27,089 bases of DNA from CAYVQA01 sp045119035. Lineage in GTDB: Bacteria; Bacillota_I; Bacilli_A; ML615J-28; CAG-313. Of this stretch, positions 14,795 through 23,513 are shown one piece after another (position 1 is the stretch's first letter; every line of letters begins with the position of its first letter). The notes beneath the pieces are model-generated. The model was given only the letters and a program-made list of their open reading frames with translations, was not told the DNA's origin and searched no databases. The position numbers and the translations under genes are program-made. The stretch spans positions 1-27,089 of the forward strand of contig JBGVCU010000006.1 of the NCBI GenBank assembly GCA_045119035.1, read 5' to 3'.

Positions 14795-17232
14795 TATTTT
14801 ACTTTCTTAAGATTCCAGATTTTTTTAGCATAATCTTCGATACTTCTATCAGATGCGAAACGACCAGCTTCACTAATATTTACTAGTGACATTCTGTTAA
14901 ATTTCATTTCATCATCATAAGTTTTAGCCATATATTCATGAGTATTTAAATAGCTTTCGAAGTCTGCAAGACACATGTATTGGTCAGCAATACCTTGAGA
15001 AGTTAATAAATAATCAGCAATATTGTTGAATGATTTTCCAGCAAAACCTTTTCTTAAAGTTGCGATAACTTCGCGAATAACTTTGTTGTTATTATAGAAA
15101 TAAGTAGAGTTATATCCTTTTTTCCATAAATCATCAACTTCTTTAGTTGACATACCAAAGATAAAGATATTATCTTCACCAACAGCATCACAAATTTCAA
15201 CGTTTGCTCCATCCATTGTACCAAATGTAACAGCACCATTAATCATGAATTTCATATTACCAGTTCCACTAGCTTCTTTACCTGCTAAACTAATTTGTTG
15301 GCTGATTTCTGAAGCTGGGAATAATTTTTCAGCTGTAGATACACAATAGTTTTCAATGAATACAACATTTAATTTTTCTTTAATTTTTGGATTATTATTG
15401 ATATCTTCACTAATCTTACAGATTAATTCAATTACTTCTTTTGCACGATAGTATCCAGATGCAGCTTTTGCACCAAAGATAAATGTTTGAGGTTTAATAT
15501 CAATATTAGGATTTGCTTTAATTAAATTATATAAATGTACAATTTTTAAAACATTTAATAATTGACGTTTATATTCATGAAGTCTCTTAACTTGAACATC
15601 GAATCTTGATTCAGGATCTAAAACAAGACCTTGTTTTTTGTATAAGAAATTAGCAAAATCTTTTTTGTTTTCAAGTTTAATTTTACCTAATTCTTTTAGA
15701 ACATTTTCGTCATTTTCAAATGAACGTAATTTTTTAAGATTTTTTGCATCTTTGTAATAATCATGTCCAATAACTTCATCTAAGAATGTACATAATCTTG
15801 GATTTGATTGATGTAACCAACGACGATGAGCAATACCGTTTGTTACGTTTGTAAATTTTTGTGGCATAGCATCATAGAAATCTTTAAATACACTACGTTT
15901 AATGATATCACTATGAAGTGCAGATACACCATTTACAGAGAATGATCCAACAACTGAAAGGTTAGCCATTCTAACTTGATTGTTAGAAACAATTGCCATT
16001 CTTTCAATTTTGTTCCAATCACCAGGGAATAAATTCCACATATCAACAGTAAAACGTTGGTTAATTTCTTTAATAATAGCATAACAACGAGGTAAGTTAC
16101 TTGCAATTAAATCTTCGCTCCATTTTTCTAAAGCTTCAGCAAGTACTGTATGGTTAGTATATGCAACAGTTCTTGTTACAATACTCCATGCATCATCCCA
16201 TGTTACATAATAATCATCCATTAAAATACGCATTAATTCAGGAATACATAATGCTGGGTGAGTATCATTAATATGAATAATTGCATGTTCTGGTAATGAA
16301 TAAATGTTATTATGACGTTTCATATGGTCATTAATAATATTTTGAACAGATGCACTTACTAAGAAATATTGTTGTTTAAGTCTTAATACTTTTCCTTCAA
16401 AATGATCATCAGATGGATATAATACTTTAGAAATTAATTCAGCTTCATGATCTTCTTGAATTGCTTTATAATAATCACCTTGAGAGAATGATTTCATATC
16501 AAATTTTGTAGCATTTCTTGCTCTCCATAAACGAAGTGTTGAAATACCTTTACTAGCTCCACCTGAGATTAACATATCATATGGAATAGCTTCAATTGTA
16601 GAAGAATTAACATAGTCAATTCTTAAATGTCCTTCTTCTTGTTTTTCAACAACTTGTCCACCAAAACGAACAATTAGTTTTCTGTCGTTTCTTGGAACTA
16701 GCCAAACATCTCCACCTGGTAGCCATACATCAGGCATTTCTGTTTGCCAACCATTTACGATTTTTTGTTTAAATAAACCATATTCATAACGAATAGAGAA
16801 TCCTGTAGCAGGATAATCAAGTGCAGCAAGTGAATCCATAAAACAAGCAGCAAGACGTCCTAATCCACCATTACCTAAACCAGCATCTGGTTCTTGTTCA
16901 TATAATTCATCTAAACTAACTCCATAATTTGCTAAAATCTTTTCGTATTGATCAACTAAACCTAAATTATAAAGGTTTGTTTTTAAACTACGTCCTACTA
17001 AGAATTCCATACATAGATAATATACTCTCTTAGCATTTTTTTCTTTTGCTTGACGGTTAAATTCTTTTTTCTTTGCAAGTAATTTATCTAAAATTGTTAA
17101 AGATACAGCTTTATACATTTGTTCTGTAGATGCATCTTTAGGAGTTACTCCACAATAATTTGATAATTTATCTTCTAATTCAACCTGAAGAAGTTTAATT
17201 TCATCAGGGATATTTACTTTTTTTGTCGCCAT
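14794..17232 (-). CDS. glgP: Glycogen/maltodextrin phosphorylase
   Basis: Releases glucose 1-phosphate from alpha-1,4 glucan ends using phosphate and pyridoxal phosphate. The 812 residues are full length for family GT35. The cofactor lysine is K661 in EASGTGNMKFM, and the adjoining TFGTMDGANVEI is conserved. Other matches are YLCMEFLVGRSL, DAGLGNGGLGRLAACFMDS, HINDTHPAL and RFDVQVKRLHEYKRQLLN. It starts one base after the glgA stop, with GAGGAA in the glgA end as ribosome site. It sits between glgA and rsuA in the glycogen-glycolysis operon; degradation and synthesis are thus co-transcribed. Specificity for glycogen over maltodextrin is inferred from the glgB-glgA neighbours. Confidence 0.96.
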   Translation of the reverse strand: MATKKVNIPDEIKLLQVELEDKLSNYCGVTPKDASTEQMYKAVSLTILDKLLAKKKEFNRQAKEKNAKRVYYLCMEFLVGRSLKTNLYNLGLVDQYEKILANYGVSLDELYEQEPDAGLGNGGLGRLAACFMDSLAALDYPATGFSIRYEYGLFKQKIVNGWQTEMPDVWLPGGDVWLVPRNDRKLIVRFGGQVVEKQEEGHLRIDYVNSSTIEAIPYDMLISGGASKGISTLRLWRARNATKFDMKSFSQGDYYKAIQEDHEAELISKVLYPSDDHFEGKVLRLKQQYFLVSASVQNIINDHMKRHNNIYSLPEHAIIHINDTHPALCIPELMRILMDDYYVTWDDAWSIVTRTVAYTNHTVLAEALEKWSEDLIASNLPRCYAIIKEINQRFTVDMWNLFPGDWNKIERMAIVSNNQVRMANLSVVGSFSVNGVSALHSDIIKRSVFKDFYDAMPQKFTNVTNGIAHRRWLHQSNPRLCTFLDEVIGHDYYKDAKNLKKLRSFENDENVLKELGKIKLENKKDFANFLYKKQGLVLDPESRFDVQVKRLHEYKRQLLNVLKIVHLYNLIKANPNIDIKPQTFIFGAKAASGYYRAKEVIELICKISEDINNNPKIKEKLNVVFIENYCVSTAEKLFPASEISQQISLAGKEASGTGNMKFMINGAVTFGTMDGANVEICDAVGEDNIFIFGMSTKEVDDLWKKGYNSTYFYNNNKVIREVIATLRKGFAGKSFNNIADYLLTSQGIADQYMCLADFESYLNTHEYMAKTYDDEMKFNRMSLVNISEAGRFASDRSIEDYAKKIWNLKKVK

Positions 17233-17233
17233 G

Positions 17234-18697
17234 TTATTCCTCTTCCTTACTATTAACTTTAATTAAATTATTATATAATTTTAAATACTCATTACTTGAT
17301 TTAGTCCATCCAAAATCAGTATTCATAACTATTTTTTGATATTGTTCCCAAGTTTCTTTGTTTTTATAATCATTTAATGCTTTCTTTATTGTTTCAAATA
17401 ATTTTGATTTATCGCCACTGTAAACATAACCATTTCCTTTTTTAGAAAAATCTTTTACAGTATCTTTTAATCCACCAACACTTCTAACGATTGGAATTGC
17501 ACCATAACGTGATGCTATCATATGGTTAATTCCACATGGTTCATTAAGTGAAGGTACTAAATATATGTCAGATGCAGCAAAAATCTTTCTTGCTAAATCT
17601 TCATTATAAGCAACTATTGTTCTTACTTTTGCACGATATTTTGTACTATAATTTGTTAATAGCTCTTCATAATAACTATCACCAGTACCAAGAATTACAA
17701 TTTGAACTTTTTCCTTCATTAATTCATCCATAATTCCGCATAAATCACCAAATCCTTTTTGATGAATAAGTGGTCCAACAAGACCAATCAATGGAATATC
17801 TTTATCGATTGGTAAACTTAACATTTTTTGAAGTTCAATCTTATTATTAAATCTATTTGATGCATTGTGACGATCAAATTTTTCAAATAAAGCTTTATCT
17901 TTTGCTGGATTATAGAAAGATTTATCAATACCATGTAAAATTCCAAATAATTTATGAGCTTCATCAACTCTAGTTGCTTCATGTTCTAAACCATTTGCAA
18001 ATTCAGGTAATAAAATTTCTTTAGCAAAAGTTTTACTAACTGTTGTTATAAAATCACTAGTTTCCATAGCAGCTTTCATAACATTTGAATTTTTGTTATA
18101 TTCTAATAATGGTTTTGCACTTAATGGTAAACCATATACATCACAAATAATATCATCATCTAATCCATAAACACCTTGATAGTCAACAGAATGAATTGTG
18201 AAAATTGATTTAGATTGTTTAAAGTTTTCAACATCTTGATATAAAGTTCTTAAATATACTGGAACTAAACCAGTTAAATGGTCATGAGCATGAATAATTG
18301 AAGGTTTCATGTTTAAATAAACCATCATATCAAGTGCAGCTTTTGATAAGAATGCAAAACGTTCTGCATCATCAAAATATCCATATAAATTATGACGTTT
18401 GAAATAATAATCATTATCTAAGAAATAAAATGTTACACCATGTTTTTCATATTTATAAATACCACAATATTGTTTACGCCATGATAAATTTACAACCATT
18501 TGTGATACATAAATTAATTTATTACGATATTCACGATTAATATGTGAATATAATGGTAAAATAACACTTACATCAAACTCACCTTTAGCAAGTTTATTAA
18601 TTCTATTTGAAATAGAATATACTACAGATCCTAAATTTCCTGTAGAGAAAAATGGTTCACATTCTGAAGAAATATAAACTATTTGTTTTTGTTCCAT
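17234..18697 (-). CDS. glgA: GlgA-like glycogen/starch synthase (GT5) with altered substrate-binding motifs
   Basis: Matches the GT-B fold glycogen synthase over 487 residues: FLDNDYYFKR, FAFLSKAALD, VPVYLR, FTIHSVDYQG, HGIDKSFYNP and a normal C-terminal PSLNEPCG plus VGGLKDTV. Several usually fixed positions differ. The N-terminal KxGGL loop reads STGNLG, with S18 at the Lys position; HDW near residue 130 reads HDH; and the family GRL..QKG reads GPLIHQKG, with P309 in place of the ADP-glucose-binding arginine, K314 retained. It may be a divergent synthase, use a different donor, or be weakly active. I chose the ATG at 18695-18697 because AGGGG lies 8 bases upstream; the longer frame begins at a GTG directly abutting that site. 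Between glgB and glgP in one operon. Confidence 0.85.
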   Translation of the reverse strand: MEQKQIVYISSECEPFFSTGNLGSVVYSISNRINKLAKGEFDVSVILPLYSHINREYRNKLIYVSQMVVNLSWRKQYCGIYKYEKHGVTFYFLDNDYYFKRHNLYGYFDDAERFAFLSKAALDMMVYLNMKPSIIHAHDHLTGLVPVYLRTLYQDVENFKQSKSIFTIHSVDYQGVYGLDDDIICDVYGLPLSAKPLLEYNKNSNVMKAAMETSDFITTVSKTFAKEILLPEFANGLEHEATRVDEAHKLFGILHGIDKSFYNPAKDKALFEKFDRHNASNRFNNKIELQKMLSLPIDKDIPLIGLVGPLIHQKGFGDLCGIMDELMKEKVQIVILGTGDSYYEELLTNYSTKYRAKVRTIVAYNEDLARKIFAASDIYLVPSLNEPCGINHMIASRYGAIPIVRSVGGLKDTVKDFSKKGNGYVYSGDKSKLFETIKKALNDYKNKETWEQYQKIVMNTDFGWTKSSNEYLKLYNNLIKVNSKEEE

Positions 18698-18708
18698 AAG
18701 AAACACCC

Positions 18709-20550
18709 CTATTTTCTAGTTTTAATTTGTCTTAAATAAATACCAGTAGCTTTTGGTAAATCAATAAATAACTCGTTATTTGTAACTTCGAAACGTTTTT
18801 TATGCATTTCAACACTACCACCAAATTCTTTATCTTCAGTACATAATACAACTTCATAAGTTCCATTTGGTACAGTAATTTTATAGTTACTCCATCCAAT
18901 AAATGCAAAGTTTAAAATTACATAAATTGGTTTATCATCCATTGATGAACGTTTATAAATAAATACATTAGCGCTAGAATCATCTGCTTTTACCCATTCA
19001 AATCCATTCCAGCTTTGTTCATCACGATAGAATACTTTATATTTTTTATAAGCTTTATTTAATTTGCTAATATATTTTTGATAATTTAGATGAGCATCAA
19101 ATCCAAGAACACTCCAATCAAGTTCACGAGATTCTGACCATTCTCTAAATTGAGCAATATCTCCACCCATAAATAATAATTTTTTACCTGGATGAGACAT
19201 CATATACATAAGATATGTCTTTAAATTACAGAATTTTTCATAATAATCCCCAGGCATTTTATTAATTAATGAACCTTTTCCATGCACTACTTCATCATGT
19301 GAAAGTGGTAACACATAATGTTCACTAAAAATATAAGTCATTTGGAAAGTGATTTTATTATGATCATATCCTTTATATAAAGGATCTGTTTTAATATACG
19401 ATAAAGTATCATTCATCCAACCCATGTTCCACTTATAATCAAATCCTAATCCACCTTCATCAACACTGCGTGTTACGCCAGGAAAGGCAGTAGATTCTTC
19501 AGCTATAGTTAAAACACCTGGGAATGCTTCATGCAATACTTTATTTGTTTTTTGTAAGAAAGCAATTGCTTCTAAATTTTCATTTCCACCAAAGCTGTTT
19601 TTTGCAGCTTCACTTCTATCATAATCTAAATATAACATTGAAGCAACAGCATCAACTCTTAAACCATCAATATGGAATTTATCAACAAAGAACATAGCGT
19701 TTGATACTAAGAAACTTTGAATTTCATTTCTACCATAATCAAAACATCTTGTTCCCCAACTCTTATGTTCCATACGAAGCGGATTTGGATGTTCATATAA
19801 ATGACCACCATCAAAATCAATTAAACCATGAGCATCTTTTGCAAAATGTCCTGGAACCCAGTCAACAATTACACCAATATTATTTTTATGTAATGTATTT
19901 ACAAAATCCATGAAATCACAAGGTGTTCCATATCTTGCAGTAATTGCATAGAATCCAGTTACTTGATATCCCCAAGATGGATCATATGGATATTCATGAA
20001 CAGGCATAATTTCAACATGTGTATAACCCATTTTTTTACAATAAGCCGCAACTTCTTTACCTAGTTTACGATAACTAAATACATTATTATCTTTATATCT
20101 TTTCCATGAACCTAAATGTAGTTCATAAATATTAAGTGGTTCATGTAGAGCTTGTTTTTCTTTTCTTGATTTAACCCATTCATCATCAGTAAATTTATAA
20201 TTACTTAAATCATAAACTTGACTACATCTTCCTGGACGTAGTTCACAATGATATGCATATGGATCAGCTTTAAAAATTAAATCATTATTATATGTATTGA
20301 TAGCATATTGATAAGATGTGAATTCAGGTAAATCTTTTATTACAATTTCCCATATACCACCATCAGAAATTCTTTTCATTGAATGTCTAGTAGTATCCCA
20401 ATTATTAAATTCTCCAACAACACTAACGTGTTTTGCATTAGGCGCCCATACTCTAAAAGTAGTTGATTCTTTAGAATAATGACATCCCATTAAATCATAA
20501 GAATAATAATTTGTTCCTTGATGAAAATAATAAATACCTTTTTCTTGCAT
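18709..20550 (-). CDS. glgB: 1,4-alpha-glucan branching enzyme
   Basis: Makes alpha-1,6 branches in glycogen (GH13). The 613 residues hold a CBM48 carbohydrate-binding domain (about 25-110, FRVWAPNAKHVSVVGEFNNW), the (beta/alpha)8 catalytic domain and a C-terminal beta domain. Catalytic residues are visible: nucleophile D300 in LRVDAVASM, acid/base E351 in IAEES, and D419 in LSHDEVVHGK. The ATG at 20548-20550 is chosen because AAAGGAT precedes it and because the longer frame opening at 20589 starts upstream of the predicted transcription start near 20586. First gene of the glgB-glgA-glgP-rsuA-pfkA-pyk operon. No glgC/glgD (ADP-glucose synthesis) is in the window. Confidence 0.95.
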   Translation of the reverse strand: MQEKGIYYFHQGTNYYSYDLMGCHYSKESTTFRVWAPNAKHVSVVGEFNNWDTTRHSMKRISDGGIWEIVIKDLPEFTSYQYAINTYNNDLIFKADPYAYHCELRPGRCSQVYDLSNYKFTDDEWVKSRKEKQALHEPLNIYELHLGSWKRYKDNNVFSYRKLGKEVAAYCKKMGYTHVEIMPVHEYPYDPSWGYQVTGFYAITARYGTPCDFMDFVNTLHKNNIGVIVDWVPGHFAKDAHGLIDFDGGHLYEHPNPLRMEHKSWGTRCFDYGRNEIQSFLVSNAMFFVDKFHIDGLRVDAVASMLYLDYDRSEAAKNSFGGNENLEAIAFLQKTNKVLHEAFPGVLTIAEESTAFPGVTRSVDEGGLGFDYKWNMGWMNDTLSYIKTDPLYKGYDHNKITFQMTYIFSEHYVLPLSHDEVVHGKGSLINKMPGDYYEKFCNLKTYLMYMMSHPGKKLLFMGGDIAQFREWSESRELDWSVLGFDAHLNYQKYISKLNKAYKKYKVFYRDEQSWNGFEWVKADDSSANVFIYKRSSMDDKPIYVILNFAFIGWSNYKITVPNGTYEVVLCTEDKEFGGSVEMHKKRFEVTNNELFIDLPKATGIYLRQIKTRK

Positions 20551-20592
20551 AAAATCAATCCTTTCAAAAAAATATCCGCATTTTATCAATTT

Positions 20593-20621
20593 ATTATATC
20601 AAATAAGTCTTTTTTTTTCAA
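20593..20621 (-). promoter_or_regulatory. SigA-type promoter of the glycogen-glycolysis operon
   Basis: On the minus strand, -35 TTGAAA (20616-20621), 17 bases and a perfect -10 TATAAT (20593-20598). The predicted start near 20586 leaves a 5' leader of about 36 bases for glgB. I see no catabolite-repression (cre) palindrome at the promoter. Confidence 0.78.
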
Positions 20622-20661
20622 GTGAAAGGCTATCTATACCATTGATAAAAAATAATAAAAA

Positions 20662-20690
20662 AATAGAAGTTCAGTAATAGAACTTCTATT
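20662..20690 (-). terminator. Rho-independent terminator of ftsY-ylxM-ffh-queA
   Basis: An 11-bp perfect stem, AATAGAAGTTC (20662-20672) with GAACTTCTATT (20680-20690), has a 7-base loop, followed on the minus strand by a long T-rich tract. It lies 38 bases after the queA stop and upstream of the glgB promoter. Confidence 0.88.
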
Positions 20691-20728
20691 ATATTTTTAA
20701 TTTTTATTTACTAAAGGATTATATCACC

Positions 20729-21751
20729 CTATTTTATAAACATTGCATCTCCAAACGAAAAGAAGCGATATTTCTTTTCTACTGCAACTTTATATGCATT
20801 TAAGATATCTTCTTTTGTAGAAATACAACTTACTAACATAATTAAAGTAGACTTTGGTAAATGAAAATTAGTAATCAAAGCATCAACAGATTTAAGACGA
20901 TATGGAGGATACAAAAAGATACTTGTATCTTCTGTTGTTGCTGTAAACTTACCATATTTCATAATGTTAGCTTCTAGCGTTCTAGTTGATGTAGTACCAA
21001 CACTAATGATTCTTTTACCTTCTTCTTTAGCTTTATTTAGTTTTAAAGCAACTTCTTCAGTAATAGTATATTGTTCACTATGCATATGATGATCTTCAAC
21101 ATTTTCTGTTGCAACAGGTCTAAATGTTCCCAGTCCAACATGAAGAGTAACCTTTAAAATTTGAATATTTTTTTCTTTAATTTTAGTTAATAATTCCTCT
21201 GTAAAATGAAGTCCAGCAGTAGGAGCAGCAGCACTACCATAGTGATTTGCATAAACTGTTTGATATCTATTTTTTTCTTCAAGTTTTTCATGAATATAAG
21301 GTGGAAGTGGCATATTACCAATTTCATTTAGTATTTCAAGTAAAATCCCGTCATAAATCATTTCAAAATGACGCATACCATCATCAAATTCACCAATACA
21401 TTTTGCACTTAAACGATCACTAAATTTAATAACAGTTCCAACCTTTACTCTTCGAGCAGGTCTTACTAAAGTTTCCCAAATATTATTACCTAAATCTTTT
21501 AAAAGCAATACTTCAATATAAGCATTAGTATCAACTTTATGACCATATATTCTAGAAGGAATTACTTTTGTATCATTTAAAACTAAAACATCGTTTTCTG
21601 ATAAGTAGTCAATTATATCATAAAAATGTTTGTGTTCAATTTCACCAGTAGTTTTGTTTAAAACCATTAATCTTGATGTATCTCGCTTTTCAAGCGGAGT
21701 TTGAGCAATAAGTTCTTCTGGTAAATTATAATCAAAATCATCTAAACGCAT
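20729..21751 (-). CDS. queA: S-adenosylmethionine:tRNA ribosyltransferase-isomerase
   Basis: Penultimate enzyme of queuosine synthesis: transfers and rearranges the ribosyl group of S-adenosylmethionine onto preQ1 in the tRNA wobble position, giving epoxyqueuosine. The 340 residues are normal. Family features include the start MRLDDFDYNLPEELIAQTPL, DTSRLMVL, LVLNDTKVIPSRI, PPYI, YQTVYA, GSAAAPTAGLHFT, HVGLGTFRPV and TNFHLPKSTLIMLV. AGGAGGGA precedes the ATG. It follows ffh by 34 bases and ends at a strong terminator, so it is probably the last gene of the ftsY operon. No other queuosine gene and no preQ1 riboswitch are in the window. Confidence 0.96.
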   Translation of the reverse strand: MRLDDFDYNLPEELIAQTPLEKRDTSRLMVLNKTTGEIEHKHFYDIIDYLSENDVLVLNDTKVIPSRIYGHKVDTNAYIEVLLLKDLGNNIWETLVRPARRVKVGTVIKFSDRLSAKCIGEFDDGMRHFEMIYDGILLEILNEIGNMPLPPYIHEKLEEKNRYQTVYANHYGSAAAPTAGLHFTEELLTKIKEKNIQILKVTLHVGLGTFRPVATENVEDHHMHSEQYTITEEVALKLNKAKEEGKRIISVGTTSTRTLEANIMKYGKFTATTEDTSIFLYPPYRLKSVDALITNFHLPKSTLIMLVSCISTKEDILNAYKVAVEKKYRFFSFGDAMFIK

Positions 21752-21785
21752 ATTCCCTCCTTATTATATAGTATATTTAAATAAA

Positions 21786-23189
21786 TTAGAATCTAAATCC
21801 GCCTTTATTTTTTCCTTTTCCTTTATGTGGACGTTGTTGCATTTGAGGCATTTTTTTACCTTCAGCAATTTTTTGCATTTCCTTTTCATCAAGCCCCATC
21901 ATCATTTGCATTTGTTGTTTCATATCTTCAAAACGTTTTGTTAATGCATTAATTTCAGGATAACTTCTTCCACTACCTAAAGCAATACGTTCTTTTCTTG
22001 ATTTAGAACGAGCAACAACATCAGGATTTTTTCTTTCATATTTTGTCATTGATCCAATAATAGCTTCAATTGATGAGAATTGTTTATCATCAATCTCAAT
22101 ACCTTTTAACTTAGATCCAAGACCAGGAATTAATCCTAATAGGCTTTTTAAAGAACCCATTTTCTTAATCATTTTAATTTGACTTAAGAAATCATTATAA
22201 TCAAAACGACCTTTTTGAACTTTTTCAGCAAGTTTCATTGCATCGTCTTCATCAACATTTTGAGTAGCTTTTTCAATAAGAGACATAACATCTCCCATTC
22301 CTAAAATACGACTAGCCATACGTTCTGGATGGAACACTTCAAGTTGATCAAGTTTTTCACCCATACCAATAAATTTAATTGGCACACCAGTCATATAACG
22401 AATAGATAAAGCTGCCCCACCTCTTGTATCAGAATCAAGTTTAGTTAATAAACATCCTGTTACATTTAATTTTTCATGGAAACTTAAAGCAACATTAACT
22501 GCTTCTTGCCCAATCATTGAATCAATTGTAAGTAAGATTTCATCAGGTTTAGCAATTTCTTTAATATCAACTAACTCTTGCATTAACGCTTCATCAACAT
22601 GTAGACGCCCTGCTGTATCGATCATTACTAGATTATAATTTTTGCTTTTAGCATATTCTAACGCTTTTTTAACAATTACTTGTGGTTTTGTAGTAGTTCC
22701 CATTTCGAAAACTTCAATACCAAGTTGTTTACCAATAGTAACTAATTGGTTAACAGCAGCTGGACGATAAACGTCAGCAGCAACAAGTAAAGGACGTAAG
22801 TTATTTTTTTTTCTCAAGTATTGAGCAAGCTTTCCAACATGAGTAGTCTTCCCACTACCTTGTAGCCCTGCCATTAAAACAACACTTGTTCCATTTTGTT
22901 TTAAATTAATTGGAGTTGCAGCATCTCCCATTAATCTAGTTAATTCTTCATTAACAATCTTTAATACTTGATCTCCAGGTGTTAAAGATTTCATAACTCT
23001 TTCACCTAAAGCTTTTTCTTTTACATCATTAATAAAACTTTTTACTACTTTATAATTTACATCGGCTTCAAGTAATGAAACACGAACTTCTTTCATCATT
23101 TCATTAATGTCATTTTCATTAACTCTTCCACGTCCAGTTATTCTTCTAAATGACATCTGAAGTCTTTCAGATAAACTCTCAAAAGGCAT
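21786..23189 (-). CDS. ffh: Signal recognition particle protein (SRP54)
   Basis: The GTPase of the signal recognition particle. It binds signal peptides of nascent membrane and secreted proteins with the SRP RNA and docks on FtsY. The 467 residues comprise the N domain, the G domain with P-loop GLQGSGKT (108-115), DTAGRLHVDEAL and TKLDSDTRGGAAL, then the Met-rich M domain with GMGDVMSLIE and the RNA-binding SKSRKERIALGSG. It ends in a Lys/Gly-rich tail. It begins 3 bases after ylxM. The 4.5S RNA gene is not in the window. Confidence 0.97.
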   Translation of the reverse strand: MPFESLSERLQMSFRRITGRGRVNENDINEMMKEVRVSLLEADVNYKVVKSFINDVKEKALGERVMKSLTPGDQVLKIVNEELTRLMGDAATPINLKQNGTSVVLMAGLQGSGKTTHVGKLAQYLRKKNNLRPLLVAADVYRPAAVNQLVTIGKQLGIEVFEMGTTTKPQVIVKKALEYAKSKNYNLVMIDTAGRLHVDEALMQELVDIKEIAKPDEILLTIDSMIGQEAVNVALSFHEKLNVTGCLLTKLDSDTRGGAALSIRYMTGVPIKFIGMGEKLDQLEVFHPERMASRILGMGDVMSLIEKATQNVDEDDAMKLAEKVQKGRFDYNDFLSQIKMIKKMGSLKSLLGLIPGLGSKLKGIEIDDKQFSSIEAIIGSMTKYERKNPDVVARSKSRKERIALGSGRSYPEINALTKRFEDMKQQMQMMMGLDEKEMQKIAEGKKMPQMQQRPHKGKGKNKGGFRF

Positions 23190-23192
23190 AAA

Positions 23193-23513
23193 TTACTCCA
23201 TTTCCTTTATTTGATTAATAATGTCAATACCTTCAACAGTAGTATATTTTGCAACTTCATCTAATAGCATATTAAGCTTTTGATCTTTCTTATAAAGATT
23301 TAATTTTTCTTCATAAGAATCAAGTGCTTTTTCTACTTTCTTTAAGGTATCAAATACAGCATTTCTACTTACATTATGATTTTCTGCAATCTCTGCTAAA
23401 CTTAAATCATCAAAATTATAATTTTCAAAAATCTCTTGTTGTTTTGAAGTAAATAAATTTTGATAATATCCGTATAAATTATTATAATGTTGTTGTTTTG
23501 CTATTTTATCCAT
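23193..23513 (-). CDS. ylxM: YlxM-like SRP-associated helix-turn-helix protein
   Basis: A 106-residue protein with a sigma-70 region 4-like helix-turn-helix (about 36-58, SLAEIAENHNVSRNAVFDTLKK) followed by a helical tail. In Firmicutes YlxM/p13 is encoded next to ffh; in streptococci it has been reported to modulate SRP activity, and its exact role elsewhere is unclear. The ATG overlaps the ftsY stop (TAATG), and ffh follows after 3 bases, so the three genes are tightly coupled. Identification rests on the fold and on this conserved ftsY-ylxM-ffh order. Confidence 0.92.
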   Translation of the reverse strand: MDKIAKQQHYNNLYGYYQNLFTSKQQEIFENYNFDDLSLAEIAENHNVSRNAVFDTLKKVEKALDSYEEKLNLYKKDQKLNMLLDEVAKYTTVEGIDIINQIKEME

